Shown here in pieces: positions 1 to 5,342 of a DNA stretch of 9,713 bases. The notes under the pieces are model-generated. The model did not search any database, had not been told where the DNA came from, and saw nothing but the letters and a program-made list of their open reading frames with translations. The translations under genes were made by a program, and so were the position numbers. How positions within the stretch are numbered: position 1 is the stretch's first letter; the number at the start of each line of letters is the position of its first letter. Source of the stretch: Proteobacteria bacterium UBA6920 (GTDB lineage Bacteria; Pseudomonadota; Gammaproteobacteria; SG8-11). Location of the stretch: assembly GCA_002448875.1 (NCBI GenBank), contig DKAS01000194.1, positions 1 through 9,713 of the forward strand, given 5' to 3'.

Positions 1-264
1 GATGCCGCCGCCGTAACCGAACACGGAAACCGTGCCGCCCTTCCAGTAACCGAGGCGGGTTTTGTAGGAGTGCTCGAGCTGCCCCAGCAGGTCGACCATC
101 ATATTGTTTTCGTAAGCGATGCGCTTCAGGCCGGTGACGAAGCTGGGCCAGGGACCGCTTTCCAGCTGATCCAGCATGGGCGTGTCATGGAACGGCTTGG
201 TAGACGTTTTATTCTTCGGAATATACGTTGCGTGTTTCTCAGGATTCTTCGGTTTATCAGCCAT
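1..264 (-). CDS. dsrA: DsrA, dissimilatory (reverse-type) sulfite reductase alpha subunit, N-terminal part
   Basis: The first 88 codons of a gene that runs off the left edge. The family forms the cytoplasmic DsrAB sirohaem/[4Fe-4S] enzyme, which in sulfur oxidisers runs in reverse, turning DsrC-bound or stored sulfur into sulfite. The sequence shows the DsrA N-terminal signature: TPMLDQLESGPWPSF, then LLGQLEHSY, then GYWKGGTVSVFGYGGGI at the edge. These are DsrA and not DsrB motifs. The cofactor-binding cysteines would lie beyond the window. The start at 264 is supported by a GGAGG at 270-274, five bases upstream. About 27 residues, rich in Lys, Pro and Thr, precede the TPMLDQ motif. From memory this is longer than in Allochromatium-type DsrA, so it may be a lineage-specific extension. 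The gene is divergent from the 732-3700 operon across a 467-base control region. Assignment to DsrA is firm; the oxidative type is inferred from sequence flavour and neighbours. Confidence 0.95.
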   Translation of the reverse strand, partial: MADKPKNPEKHATYIPKNKTSTKPFHDTPMLDQLESGPWPSFVTGLKRIAYENNMMVDLLGQLEHSYKTRLGYWKGGTVSVFGYGGGI

Positions 265-350
265 GAGCGCCTCCTGGTGCGGACCTGATTATGTCTTTGT
301 TGATTGCGCCTGTCGTGCAGGCAACATTACGGGGAAAAATTCGATTATCC

Positions 351-388
351 ACCGCTGCCCCCCTTCTCTACTAGTTTTCAGCAGCGGT
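351..388. repeat. 8-base inverted repeat in the dsrA leader/promoter region
   Basis: ACCGCTGC at 351-358 and its exact complement GCAGCGGT at 381-388 are separated by 22 bases, about 30 bases centre to centre. The pair lies 87-124 bases upstream of the dsrA start and just downstream, on the minus strand, of the best -10-like sequence (TATACA, 405 down to 400). It could be an operator bound by a dimeric regulator or a stem in the dsrA leader RNA. The sequence alone does not decide between these. Confidence 0.45.
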
Positions 389-504
389 TTGCCCAACTCT
401 GTATAGTTTATATTTTCGGCAAAAAACCGATTGTTACAGTATGTTAGGCTTTGCTAATTTTTGAAAGTCTATTGAAGGCTCCCGGCTCTTCCAAGTCATC
501 TTTC

Positions 505-528
505 GGGGGGGGAACGTTTGCGCCCCCC
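505..528. repeat. G8/C6 inverted repeat around an AACGTT core
   Basis: Eight consecutive G (505-512) are followed by AACGTT and then six consecutive C (523-528). The arms could form a six-pair, very GC-rich stem. There is no T tract, and it lies between two divergent genes, so a terminator role is unlikely for either. It may be an operator, a structural boundary or simply a low-complexity tract. G runs of this length are also common places for sequencing or assembly error. Confidence 0.35.
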
Positions 529-550
529 TATCCCCAAGGTAATATTCCTA

Positions 551-579
551 TTGCACACGGCACGGGACAACTTTATATA
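551..579 (+). promoter_or_regulatory. Candidate sigma70-type promoter for the dioxygenase operon
   Basis: TTGCAC at 551-556 and TATATA at 574-579 are separated by exactly 17 bases, which would start transcription near 586 and give a leader of about 145 bases before the ATG at 732. The -10 is AT-rich and reasonable. The -35 matches only the first three consensus bases. It is the best promoter-like pair on the plus strand in this gap. Confidence 0.4.
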
Positions 580-586
580 TAAGTTA

Positions 587-602
587 ATTAGCCGAAGCTA
601 AT
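587..602 (+). promoter_or_regulatory. Small hairpin at the predicted 5' end of the operon leader
   Basis: ATTAGC (587-592) and GCTAAT (597-602) form a perfect six-base stem around a CGAA loop. It starts almost exactly where transcription would begin from the promoter at 551-579. It could protect the mRNA 5' end, serve as an operator, or be a recognition hairpin. The last is worth noting because the fourth gene of the operon resembles the hairpin-binding Cas6 family; that link is speculative. Confidence 0.35.
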
Positions 603-731
603 GAAAAATACCCGGGAACGCACAAGAATTCAAGCCTTGCGCGCCGCAGCAATCGACCGGGAGACTATTAATAGAACATTGGTCCGTCAAGCGCCACAAC
701 TATTTACAAATTACCGCCAACAAACCAGGTC

Positions 732-1673
732 ATGATGAATCTACACCACGCAAGCGATGTCAGCGACACGACCGCCGCCTCCCCGTTTCAGCCAACGGAG
801 GAAACGCTCTATCGGCGCTGGCGTGCGCAAAAACTGGCGGGCTATCCTGATGCCAGCCGCCTGCAGGTGACGATTGCCGATCTGAACCGGGTGACTGCGG
901 CGGAAAAACAAGCGATTAACCTACTCTGCGACCAGGCCAATATGTGCATTTATCAGGCGGAAGATGCCGGGCAATGGTCCGCCCGTGAAGCGGTACTGGC
1001 CCTGGGCCGGCAATTCGGACTGCATCGCCTCGACCAGAATCTGTGTGCCGACGACGAAGGCCTGTCGGCGATCACCGTTGCCGACAAGGGACGGGGGCAG
1101 GAATACATTCCGTACACCGACAAACCGATCAATTGGCACACCGATGGATACTATAATATGCAGGCGCAACGCATCCGCGCCATGACTCTGCATTGCGTTT
1201 GCCCGGCGGCGAACGGCGGCGGCAACAGTCTGCTGGACCACGAAATCGCCTATATCCTGCTGCGCGAGCAGAACCCCGACTACATCAGCGCGTTAATGGC
1301 GCCGGACGCCATGACCATCCCCGCCAATGTGGAAGCGGGTCAGCTGGTGCGCCCGGCGCAGACCGGTCCGGTATTCGCCATCGACCCCCACAGCGGTCGT
1401 CTGCACATGCGCTACACCCATCGCACCCGCTCCATTCAATGGCGGGACGATGCCGTGACCCAGGCCGCGGTAATCGCCCTGCGCAACATACTGGAACAGC
1501 CCTCGCCGTACCATATCCACCTGCGCCTGCGCCCGGGACAGGGGATAATTTGCAATAATGTGCTGCACAGCCGCGAGGCCTTTGCCGACGACGCACCGGC
1601 GGGCATGGTACGCTTGCTGTATCGCGCCCGTTATTACGACCGCATCGACGGCAGCGCCGTCCAGCCAGCTTGA
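732..1673 (+). CDS. TauD/TfdA-family Fe(II)/2-oxoglutarate-dependent dioxygenase
   Basis: A 313-residue protein with the iron-binding facial triad of the family: HTD at residues 136-138 (His136, Asp138 in NWHTDGYYN) and a distal His279 in NNVLHSREAF. A likely 2-oxoglutarate-binding Arg lies in RLLYRAR (Arg294 or Arg298). Family enzymes hydroxylate a substrate, often an organosulfonate or other small acid, using O2 and 2-oxoglutarate and releasing CO2 and succinate. The substrate cannot be read from the sequence. Gly-rich ANGGGNS (160-166) resembles the loop after the metal site in TauD-type proteins. There is no signal peptide, so it is probably cytoplasmic. ATG codons at 732 and 735 are adjacent, with AGG a few bases upstream. 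It is the first gene of the five-gene set and its stop is 10 bases before the next start. Being in a dsr neighbourhood suggests a sulfur-linked substrate or an O2-sensing/modifying role, which is inference. Confidence 0.88.
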   Translation: MMNLHHASDVSDTTAASPFQPTEETLYRRWRAQKLAGYPDASRLQVTIADLNRVTAAEKQAINLLCDQANMCIYQAEDAGQWSAREAVLALGRQFGLHRLDQNLCADDEGLSAITVADKGRGQEYIPYTDKPINWHTDGYYNMQAQRIRAMTLHCVCPAANGGGNSLLDHEIAYILLREQNPDYISALMAPDAMTIPANVEAGQLVRPAQTGPVFAIDPHSGRLHMRYTHRTRSIQWRDDAVTQAAVIALRNILEQPSPYHIHLRLRPGQGIICNNVLHSREAFADDAPAGMVRLLYRARYYDRIDGSAVQPA

Positions 1674-1683
1674 GGTTAACGCC

Positions 1684-1914
1684 ATGCTTTATCTGAGTGA
1701 AGTATTGATCCAGAACCCGCAGCTCGAACGCTTTGAGCAACTGCTGCAGCTGATAACCGACAAGGCGAAAACCTCCGGGGAGATTCACCTGAAGATCGAC
1801 ATTAAACCCAACTACGCCGACACGCCGGCTAACTGGGAAGACCGCATCGAAGGGGCGTTTTCCGGCGTCTATTCGCTGACCCACAATCCGGCCTGTCTGC
1901 CCGAGGATGACTGA
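1684..1914 (+). CDS. Small acidic conserved-looking protein of the dsr-linked operon
   Basis: A 76-residue protein of unknown function. The start at 1684 is preceded by GAGG at 1672-1675, which overlaps the stop codon of the dioxygenase, so translation of the two is probably coupled. The sequence begins MLYLSEVLIQ, continues with an amphipathic helix (about residues 11-30), and has the likely conserved core KIDIKPNYADTPANWEDRIEGAF (residues 37-59). It ends in the acidic tail PEDD. It has one Cys (residue 71), no membrane segment and no signal peptide. I recall short proteins of this kind next to dsr-type sulfur genes in other sulfur oxidisers, sometimes labelled as sulfur-relay proteins, but I see no DsrC fold motif and give no function. 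Its compact size and operon position fit a partner or adaptor of one of the neighbours. Confidence 0.75.
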   Translation: MLYLSEVLIQNPQLERFEQLLQLITDKAKTSGEIHLKIDIKPNYADTPANWEDRIEGAFSGVYSLTHNPACLPEDD

Positions 1915-1920
1915 AGCGAC

Positions 1921-2625
1921 ATGAAATACATCAACAACAATCAAGGTATGCGCGACGCCGACAGCGGGGAAGACGCCGTCTCCGCCAGCGAACTGCTGGA
2001 ACAGCGCATTGCCGCGGTGCAGCAGCAGCTGAACGCGCTGCCGGCCAACAGCGATCCGGCGCGCAAGGCGGAATTGCAATTGCAAATCACCGGCTCGCTG
2101 CTCGACCTGGAGCGCGGCGAACAGGCCTTTGCCTTGGCGCGCGAAGTATTCGACGCCTGCGCCGCTGCGCACGACTGGGAGCAGGCGGTAGTCGCCTGCG
2201 ATATGATGTATAAAGCCGATCAGGAACTGTCGCTGCCGGCCCTGGGCCAGGGCCTGTGGCTGGCGGTTACCTTCCCCATCGACCCGGAATTGAGCGTCGC
2301 CATGCTGCAGCATGTGGTGGAAGAGACGCCTGATGACTCCGACGGCGCCGCCGTTGCCGCCACCGTTGCCCACTACCTGGCGGACATGCGCGCCCAGGGC
2401 AAGGCACGGGAAGAACTGATGATTTTCACCGGCAATCTGCTGGGCGCCGTGGCGCGACGCCACAGCCAGGTGGAGAAACAGGAGCAGTTCGACTACTGGT
2501 TTGGCAAACTCGAGCTCGACGACCCGGAGAAATTCCTGCCCCGACTGCGCAATGTCATCGACGTGCTGGTGCAGGAAGAGTGGTGGATAAACCGCGATCG
2601 CATTTGGGAAAGCCTGCAACACTGA
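1921..2625 (+). CDS. Unknown helical protein (TPR-like), 234 residues
   Basis: I do not recognise the family. The protein is soluble and strongly helical. After a polar N-terminus (residues 1-20), residues 21-40 form a Gln/Leu-rich probable coiled coil. Residues 48-110 resemble two tetratricopeptide-like helix pairs, with phrases such as ERGEQAFALAREVF and DWEQAVVACDMM. The C-terminus is distinctive, with a paired Trp and many charged residues (WWINRDRIW, 221-229). No catalytic motif is visible. It starts six bases after the preceding stop, with only a weak ribosome site (GAGGATG about 13 bases upstream, overlapping the previous gene), so it probably depends on coupling. The next gene starts 11 bases after its stop. 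A scaffold or protein-interaction role within the five-gene set is the most reasonable guess. Confidence 0.72.
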   Translation: MKYINNNQGMRDADSGEDAVSASELLEQRIAAVQQQLNALPANSDPARKAELQLQITGSLLDLERGEQAFALAREVFDACAAAHDWEQAVVACDMMYKADQELSLPALGQGLWLAVTFPIDPELSVAMLQHVVEETPDDSDGAAVAATVAHYLADMRAQGKAREELMIFTGNLLGAVARRHSQVEKQEQFDYWFGKLELDDPEKFLPRLRNVIDVLVQEEWWINRDRIWESLQH

Positions 2626-2636
2626 GCGGGGGCAGG

Positions 2637-3320
2637 ATGTACTGGGAAGAAAATACGCAAGCCGAGCCAAACGCGACCAGCCACAGCATGGTCGACGCGG
2701 TGTTCACTATCAGTTGCCGGCAACTGCCCCAGGATCACGCCCATGCCCTGGCGGCGGCGGTCGCCGCGGTCCTGCCATGGCTGGCGGACGATGCGCGCAG
2801 CGGCGTGCACACCATTCACGTGGCCGAATCAGGCAACGGCTGGATGCGGCCGACCGACATGCTGTATCCCTCGCGGCGCACGAAACTGCTGCTGCGCATT
2901 CCCGGCGAACGCGTGGCGGACTGCCAGGCGCTGTGCGGCCGGCAGCTGGAGATCGGCGGCTGCGAGCTGCAGGTGCGCGAACTGGCGGACACCCGGCCGA
3001 TGAGCAATCTGCCGACGCTTTTCAGCCGGTATATCGTCGACCGCGGCAACGGCGACGAGGAAAGCTTTCTCCATGCCATGGCCGCCGACCTGCGGGCACT
3101 GGACATCCGGCCGCGAAAAATGCTGTGCGGCCGACAGCAGTCCCTGCGCCTGCCGGCGGCAAACCTGGTTACCCGCAGCCTGATGGTGGCGGAACTGGAG
3201 CTTGAAGAATCACTGCGCCTACAACAGGCCGGCCTGGGCGATTTTCGCTGGATGGGTTGCGGCCTGTTCATCCCCCACAAGAGTATTCGCAAGGTGGGCA
3301 CGGAAAAAGACCCCGAATAA
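2637..3320 (+). CDS. Cas6/Cmx6-like (type I-MYXAN-like) RNA-processing protein, no CRISPR nearby
   Basis: A 227-residue protein resembling the Cas6/Cmx6 family, whose members bind and cut CRISPR repeat hairpins. The resemblance is seen as an ordered set of motifs: MVDAVFTISCRQLPQDHAHAL (18-38), SGVHTIHVAESGNG (55-68), SRRTKLLLRIP (79-89), and the C-terminal AGLGDFRWMGCGLFIPHKS (198-216), a glycine-rich loop of the type that contacts RNA in Cas6 proteins. His34, His36 and His58 are possible catalytic residues. The internal start at 2637 is preferred over an upstream in-frame ATG at 2580, because it avoids a 46-base overlap with the previous gene and has a GGGGGCAGG ribosome site. It lies 11 bases after the previous stop and 38 bases before the DsrC-like gene. 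No cas gene or CRISPR array occurs in the window, so it appears to be a Cas6-type protein serving a sulfur-metabolism operon. The family call is by recognition, not search. Confidence 0.72.
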   Translation: MYWEENTQAEPNATSHSMVDAVFTISCRQLPQDHAHALAAAVAAVLPWLADDARSGVHTIHVAESGNGWMRPTDMLYPSRRTKLLLRIPGERVADCQALCGRQLEIGGCELQVRELADTRPMSNLPTLFSRYIVDRGNGDEESFLHAMAADLRALDIRPRKMLCGRQQSLRLPAANLVTRSLMVAELELEESLRLQQAGLGDFRWMGCGLFIPHKSIRKVGTEKDPE

Positions 3321-3358
3321 AATCAATTGAAGCAACAGCAAAGAGGAGGAAACGAAAT

Positions 3359-3700
3359 ATGTCCATGGTAGTAGACGGCAAAGACATCGACACCGATGCC
3401 AATGGTTATTTGCGCAATCTCGAGGACTGGAGCGAAGGCGTCGCTCGCGCGCTGGCGGAAAGCGAAGGCGTCAATCTGACGGACAAGCACTGGGATCTGA
3501 TCAATTTCCTGCGCGAGGAGTACTTCAACAACGGCGGCAACCAGCCCAACACGCGCAACATCATCAAGGCGATGTCGGAAAAATGGGGCGGCGAAAAAGT
3601 CGACCAGCGCTCGTTGTACGAATTGTTCCCCAAAGATCCGTCCAAACAGGGTGGTCGTATCGCCGGCCTGCCGGAAAGTCGCCGTAAAGGCGGCTACTGA
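3359..3700 (+). CDS. DsrC/TusE-family protein lacking both C-terminal cysteines (RspA-like)
   Basis: A 113-residue member of the DsrC/TusE/RspA family. Core motifs are visible: DTDANGYLRNLEDW (11-24), LTDKHWDLINFLREEY (40-55), NTRNIIKAM (64-72) and LYELFPKDPSKQGGRIAGLP (86-105). DsrC carries sulfur on a penultimate Cys (CysA), with a second Cys (CysB) in a KQACKIAGLP-type segment. Here those positions are Gly112 and Gly99, and the protein has no cysteine at all. It therefore cannot form persulfide or trisulfide on this arm. Cys-less family members have been proposed as regulatory (the RspA group). The start at 3359 has the strongest ribosome site in the operon, GAGGAGGA at 3343-3350, suggesting high expression. 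An upstream in-frame ATG at 3257 would overlap the previous gene and insert 34 basic residues alien to the family. It is the last gene of the set, convergent with the hemerythrin gene. Confidence 0.9.
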   Translation: MSMVVDGKDIDTDANGYLRNLEDWSEGVARALAESEGVNLTDKHWDLINFLREEYFNNGGNQPNTRNIIKAMSEKWGGEKVDQRSLYELFPKDPSKQGGRIAGLPESRRKGGY

Positions 3701-3732
3701 TCAGCGACGACGCCCGACTGCGCAGCAACCAC

Positions 3733-3757
3733 CGCTGACGGCCTTGCGTCGTCAGCG
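3733..3757. terminator. Candidate stem-loop between convergent genes
   Basis: CGCTGACG (3733-3740) pairs exactly with CGTCAGCG (3750-3757) around a nine-base loop. A competing pair GACGACGC (3706-3713)/GCGTCGTC (3746-3753) overlaps it, and TCAGCGACG occurs directly repeated at 3701-3709 and 3752-3760. The stems lie just after the DsrC-like stop and run into the last codons of the hemerythrin gene. No T tract follows on either strand, so intrinsic termination is uncertain. Confidence 0.35.
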
Positions 3758-4201
3758 ACGGTTGGTGCCTGTGGCCGCCACGGCGTCGACCCCGGCGCTT
3801 ACCCGTGATGGCGAGACCGTGGCATATTTTGCGTCTATGCCCCGGATGTGGGCGGTAACCCAGATTTTCAGGAAATTGAAAAACTCTTCGTCCACGCTGG
3901 CGCTGGCGCTGCGCTCATACTCTTCTATATAGTCCTGAACGCGCTTCAGCAGACGCTGGTGTATCGATCTGTGCACCACCAGGTCGTCGAAGTCGATAGC
4001 CGCCATGTAGCGTTCTTCATCGAGAAAATGTTTGGCGGCATAAGCGGCGAAATCCTGCAGGATGCGCCTGATCGTCGCCTTCTCCGCCCGGCCATGCGAC
4101 TCCTGATAAAGATGGTTCATATGGTTGATCAGGATCCGGTGTTCGTTGTTCATGATATCGATATGGAGATCCAGTGTCGTATCCCATGTTATGAAAGTCA
4201 T
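3752..4201 (-). CDS. Bacteriohemerythrin
   Basis: A 149-residue single-domain hemerythrin, a cytoplasmic four-helix protein that binds O2 reversibly at a non-haem di-iron site. All seven expected iron ligands are present: His21 (NNEHRIL), His58 and Glu62 (HFLDEE), His77 and His81 (HRSIH), His118 and Asp123 (HIRGID). The start MTFITWD at 4201 is chosen over an upstream ATG at 4222 because it has a good CAGGAGA ribosome site and gives the usual family N-terminus. After the last helix there is a short Ala/Val/Thr-rich tail (residues 128-149) that is probably disordered. No extra signalling domain is attached, so O2 storage, delivery or scavenging is more likely than signalling. It converges with the DsrC-like gene, and its stop lies 51 bases beyond that gene's stop. 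A role in buffering O2 near oxygen-sensitive sulfur enzymes is inference. Confidence 0.93.
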   Translation of the reverse strand: MTFITWDTTLDLHIDIMNNEHRILINHMNHLYQESHGRAEKATIRRILQDFAAYAAKHFLDEERYMAAIDFDDLVVHRSIHQRLLKRVQDYIEEYERSASASVDEEFFNFLKIWVTAHIRGIDAKYATVSPSRVSAGVDAVAATGTNRR

Positions 4202-4340
4202 AATTGGTCTCCTGGCAGGCATTGTTTTGTTTTATCGTTCAGCGGCTTCGCACTGTCCTTTGTCAGGTAGTCGTCAATCCCGCGGCCCCTCTTTAGCCGG
4301 CGTGAAAAATATATTTCTGCAGATCTCTCCGCCAGTTGCC

Positions 4341-4376
4341 GCCGGGGTTCATTTCACCCGGCTTATGCACTATGAT
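4341..4376 (+). promoter_or_regulatory. Candidate promoter with overlapping inverted repeat, rhodanese gene
   Basis: TTCATT (4348-4353) and TATGAT (4371-4376) are 17 bases apart. The -10 matches five of six consensus bases and the -35 matches three. An inverted repeat, GCCGGG (4341-4346) and CCCGGC (4357-4362), straddles the -35, as an operator would. The pair lies 33 bases before the ATG of the sulfurtransferase gene, within the 207-base gap to the divergent hemerythrin gene. Confidence 0.4.
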
Positions 4377-4408
4377 GCGGTCAGATCCACAGGGATGGAA
4401 TAAGCCTC

Positions 4409-5257
4409 ATGTTCTCCACATTGATCAGCACCGATGAACTGCACCGGCATTTATCCGACCCCGATTGGCGGATATTCGACTGTCGCTTTACCCTCAGCGA
4501 TGTCCATGCGGGCCGCAAGCACTACCAGCAGGGACATATCGCCGGCGCGCTTTACGCCGATCTGGAACAGGACCTGTCCGGGCCGATCAGCACCGGCACG
4601 GGCCGACACCCGCTGCCGGCAATCGAGACGCTGGCCGCCACTTTCAGCCGCTGGGGCATAGGCGCCGCCACCCAGGTGGTGGTCTACGATGACAACTTCG
4701 GCGCCATTGCCGGTCGCCTGTGGTGGTTGCTGCGTTATCTGGGTCACGACGCCGTGGCCCTGCTGGACGGCGGCTACCCGAAATGGCTGCGGGAAAACAA
4801 ACCGGTGAACAACCAGACCCCCTCCCCCGACACCGCGCAATTCATCCCGCGGGTGCGAAACGCCATGCTGGTGGACACCGCCGTCGTGGAGGCCCGCCAC
4901 CGCGATCCCGCCTATTTGATCGTCGATGCTCGCGCCGAAGAGCGCTTTCTGGGGCATAGCGAACCGCTGGACAAGGTCGCGGGCCATATTCCCGGTGCGG
5001 TCAACCGCCCGTTCGACGACAATCTGGAACTGGGTGGCACCTTTCTCAGTCACGAGGAACTGCGGCACGAGTTTTACCGCCTGCTCGACGGCCGCTCCCC
5101 GGAGCAGGTAATGATGTCCTGCGGCTCCGGGGTCACCGCCTGCCATAATGTACTGGCCATGGAACATGCGGGATTATCCGGCGCCAAACTCTACGCCGGC
5201 TCGTGGAGCGCGTGGATCAGCGACCCGCAGCGGCCGGTGGCCACGGGAACCGAATAA
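4409..5257 (+). CDS. Two-domain rhodanese, 3-mercaptopyruvate/thiosulfate sulfurtransferase (SseA-like)
   Basis: A 282-residue tandem rhodanese, the usual length of the SseA group. It moves sulfane sulfur from 3-mercaptopyruvate or thiosulfate to an acceptor through a cysteine persulfide. The N-terminal, non-catalytic domain (about 1-130) shows FDCRFTL (23-29), GHIAGALYADLEQDLSG (42-58), VVYDDNFG (91-98) and LLDGGYPKW (118-126). The catalytic domain (about 150-282) shows VDARAEERFLG (172-182), GHIPGAVN (192-199) and the active loop CGSGVTAC with Cys238. The CGSGVTA loop favours 3-mercaptopyruvate sulfurtransferase over classical rhodanese, though the annotation is often uncertain between the two. 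There is no signal peptide, so it is cytoplasmic. The ribosome site is weak (GGA about ten bases upstream). It stands alone, divergent from hemerythrin and convergent with the membrane-protein gene. In a dsr organism it could also feed sulfur to the Tus/Dsr relay, which is inference. Confidence 0.93.
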   Translation: MFSTLISTDELHRHLSDPDWRIFDCRFTLSDVHAGRKHYQQGHIAGALYADLEQDLSGPISTGTGRHPLPAIETLAATFSRWGIGAATQVVVYDDNFGAIAGRLWWLLRYLGHDAVALLDGGYPKWLRENKPVNNQTPSPDTAQFIPRVRNAMLVDTAVVEARHRDPAYLIVDARAEERFLGHSEPLDKVAGHIPGAVNRPFDDNLELGGTFLSHEELRHEFYRLLDGRSPEQVMMSCGSGVTACHNVLAMEHAGLSGAKLYAGSWSAWISDPQRPVATGTE

Positions 5258-5303
5258 ACGCGGCGGCACGCCAGCGGGCGATAAGGAAGCAGCGAGTTTC
5301 TTC

Positions 5304-5333
5304 CGCCCCCTGCCTGCGGGACAGGCAGGGGCG
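5304..5333. terminator. Strong GC-rich hairpin between convergent genes
   Basis: CCCCTGCCTG (5307-5316) and CAGGCAGGGG (5322-5331) form a perfect ten-base stem around CGGGA. Two more pairs (5304-5305 with 5332-5333) are possible if C5306 bulges out. It lies between the rhodanese stop (5257) and the stop of the convergent membrane-protein gene (5343), the place for a bidirectional terminator. It lacks a T tract on both strands, so it may instead stabilise the 3' ends. Confidence 0.6.
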
Positions 5334-5342
5334 ACGACAAGC

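Larger units (their letters stand above)
265..731. promoter_or_regulatory. Divergent control region between dsrA and the dioxygenase operon
   Basis: A 467-base stretch without a convincing gene. The dsrA side holds a small hairpin (GCCTG/CAGGC, 308-322), an 8-base inverted repeat (351-388) and an AT-rich block around 400-435. Read on the minus strand, that block contains TATACA (405 down to 400) and TATAAA (412 down to 407) as possible -10 elements, but neither has a good -35. The middle holds a G8/C6 pair (505-528). The operon side holds a candidate promoter (551-579) and a hairpin (587-602). A region this long between divergent genes suggests that both are separately regulated. Nothing here identifies the regulator. 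Confidence 0.6.

Noticed and set aside
70..406. Two overlapping plus-strand frames of 72 and 76 codons
   Set aside because: They are antisense to dsrA or extend into the control region, with no ribosome site or recognisable motif.
505..528. Intrinsic terminator from the G8/C6 repeat
   Set aside because: It lies between divergent genes and has no T tract, so neither transcript would end there.
1285..2670. A 461-codon open frame on the minus strand
   Set aside because: It lies antisense to three plus-strand genes with good ribosome sites and family motifs. Its protein is low-complexity and rich in Gln, Arg and Gly, as expected of a GC-rich shadow frame.
3257..3358. Upstream in-frame start for the DsrC-like gene
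   Set aside because: It would overlap the Cas6-like gene and add 34 basic residues unlike the family. The ATG at 3359 has a strong GGAGG.
2637..3700. A CRISPR-Cas locus suggested by the Cas6-like gene
   Set aside because: No regularly spaced direct repeats and no cas1, cas2, cas3 or effector-type protein are seen anywhere in the window. A locus beyond the edges cannot be excluded.
4451..5167. A 238-codon open frame on the minus strand
   Set aside because: It is the shadow of the rhodanese gene, which has a complete active-site loop on the plus strand.
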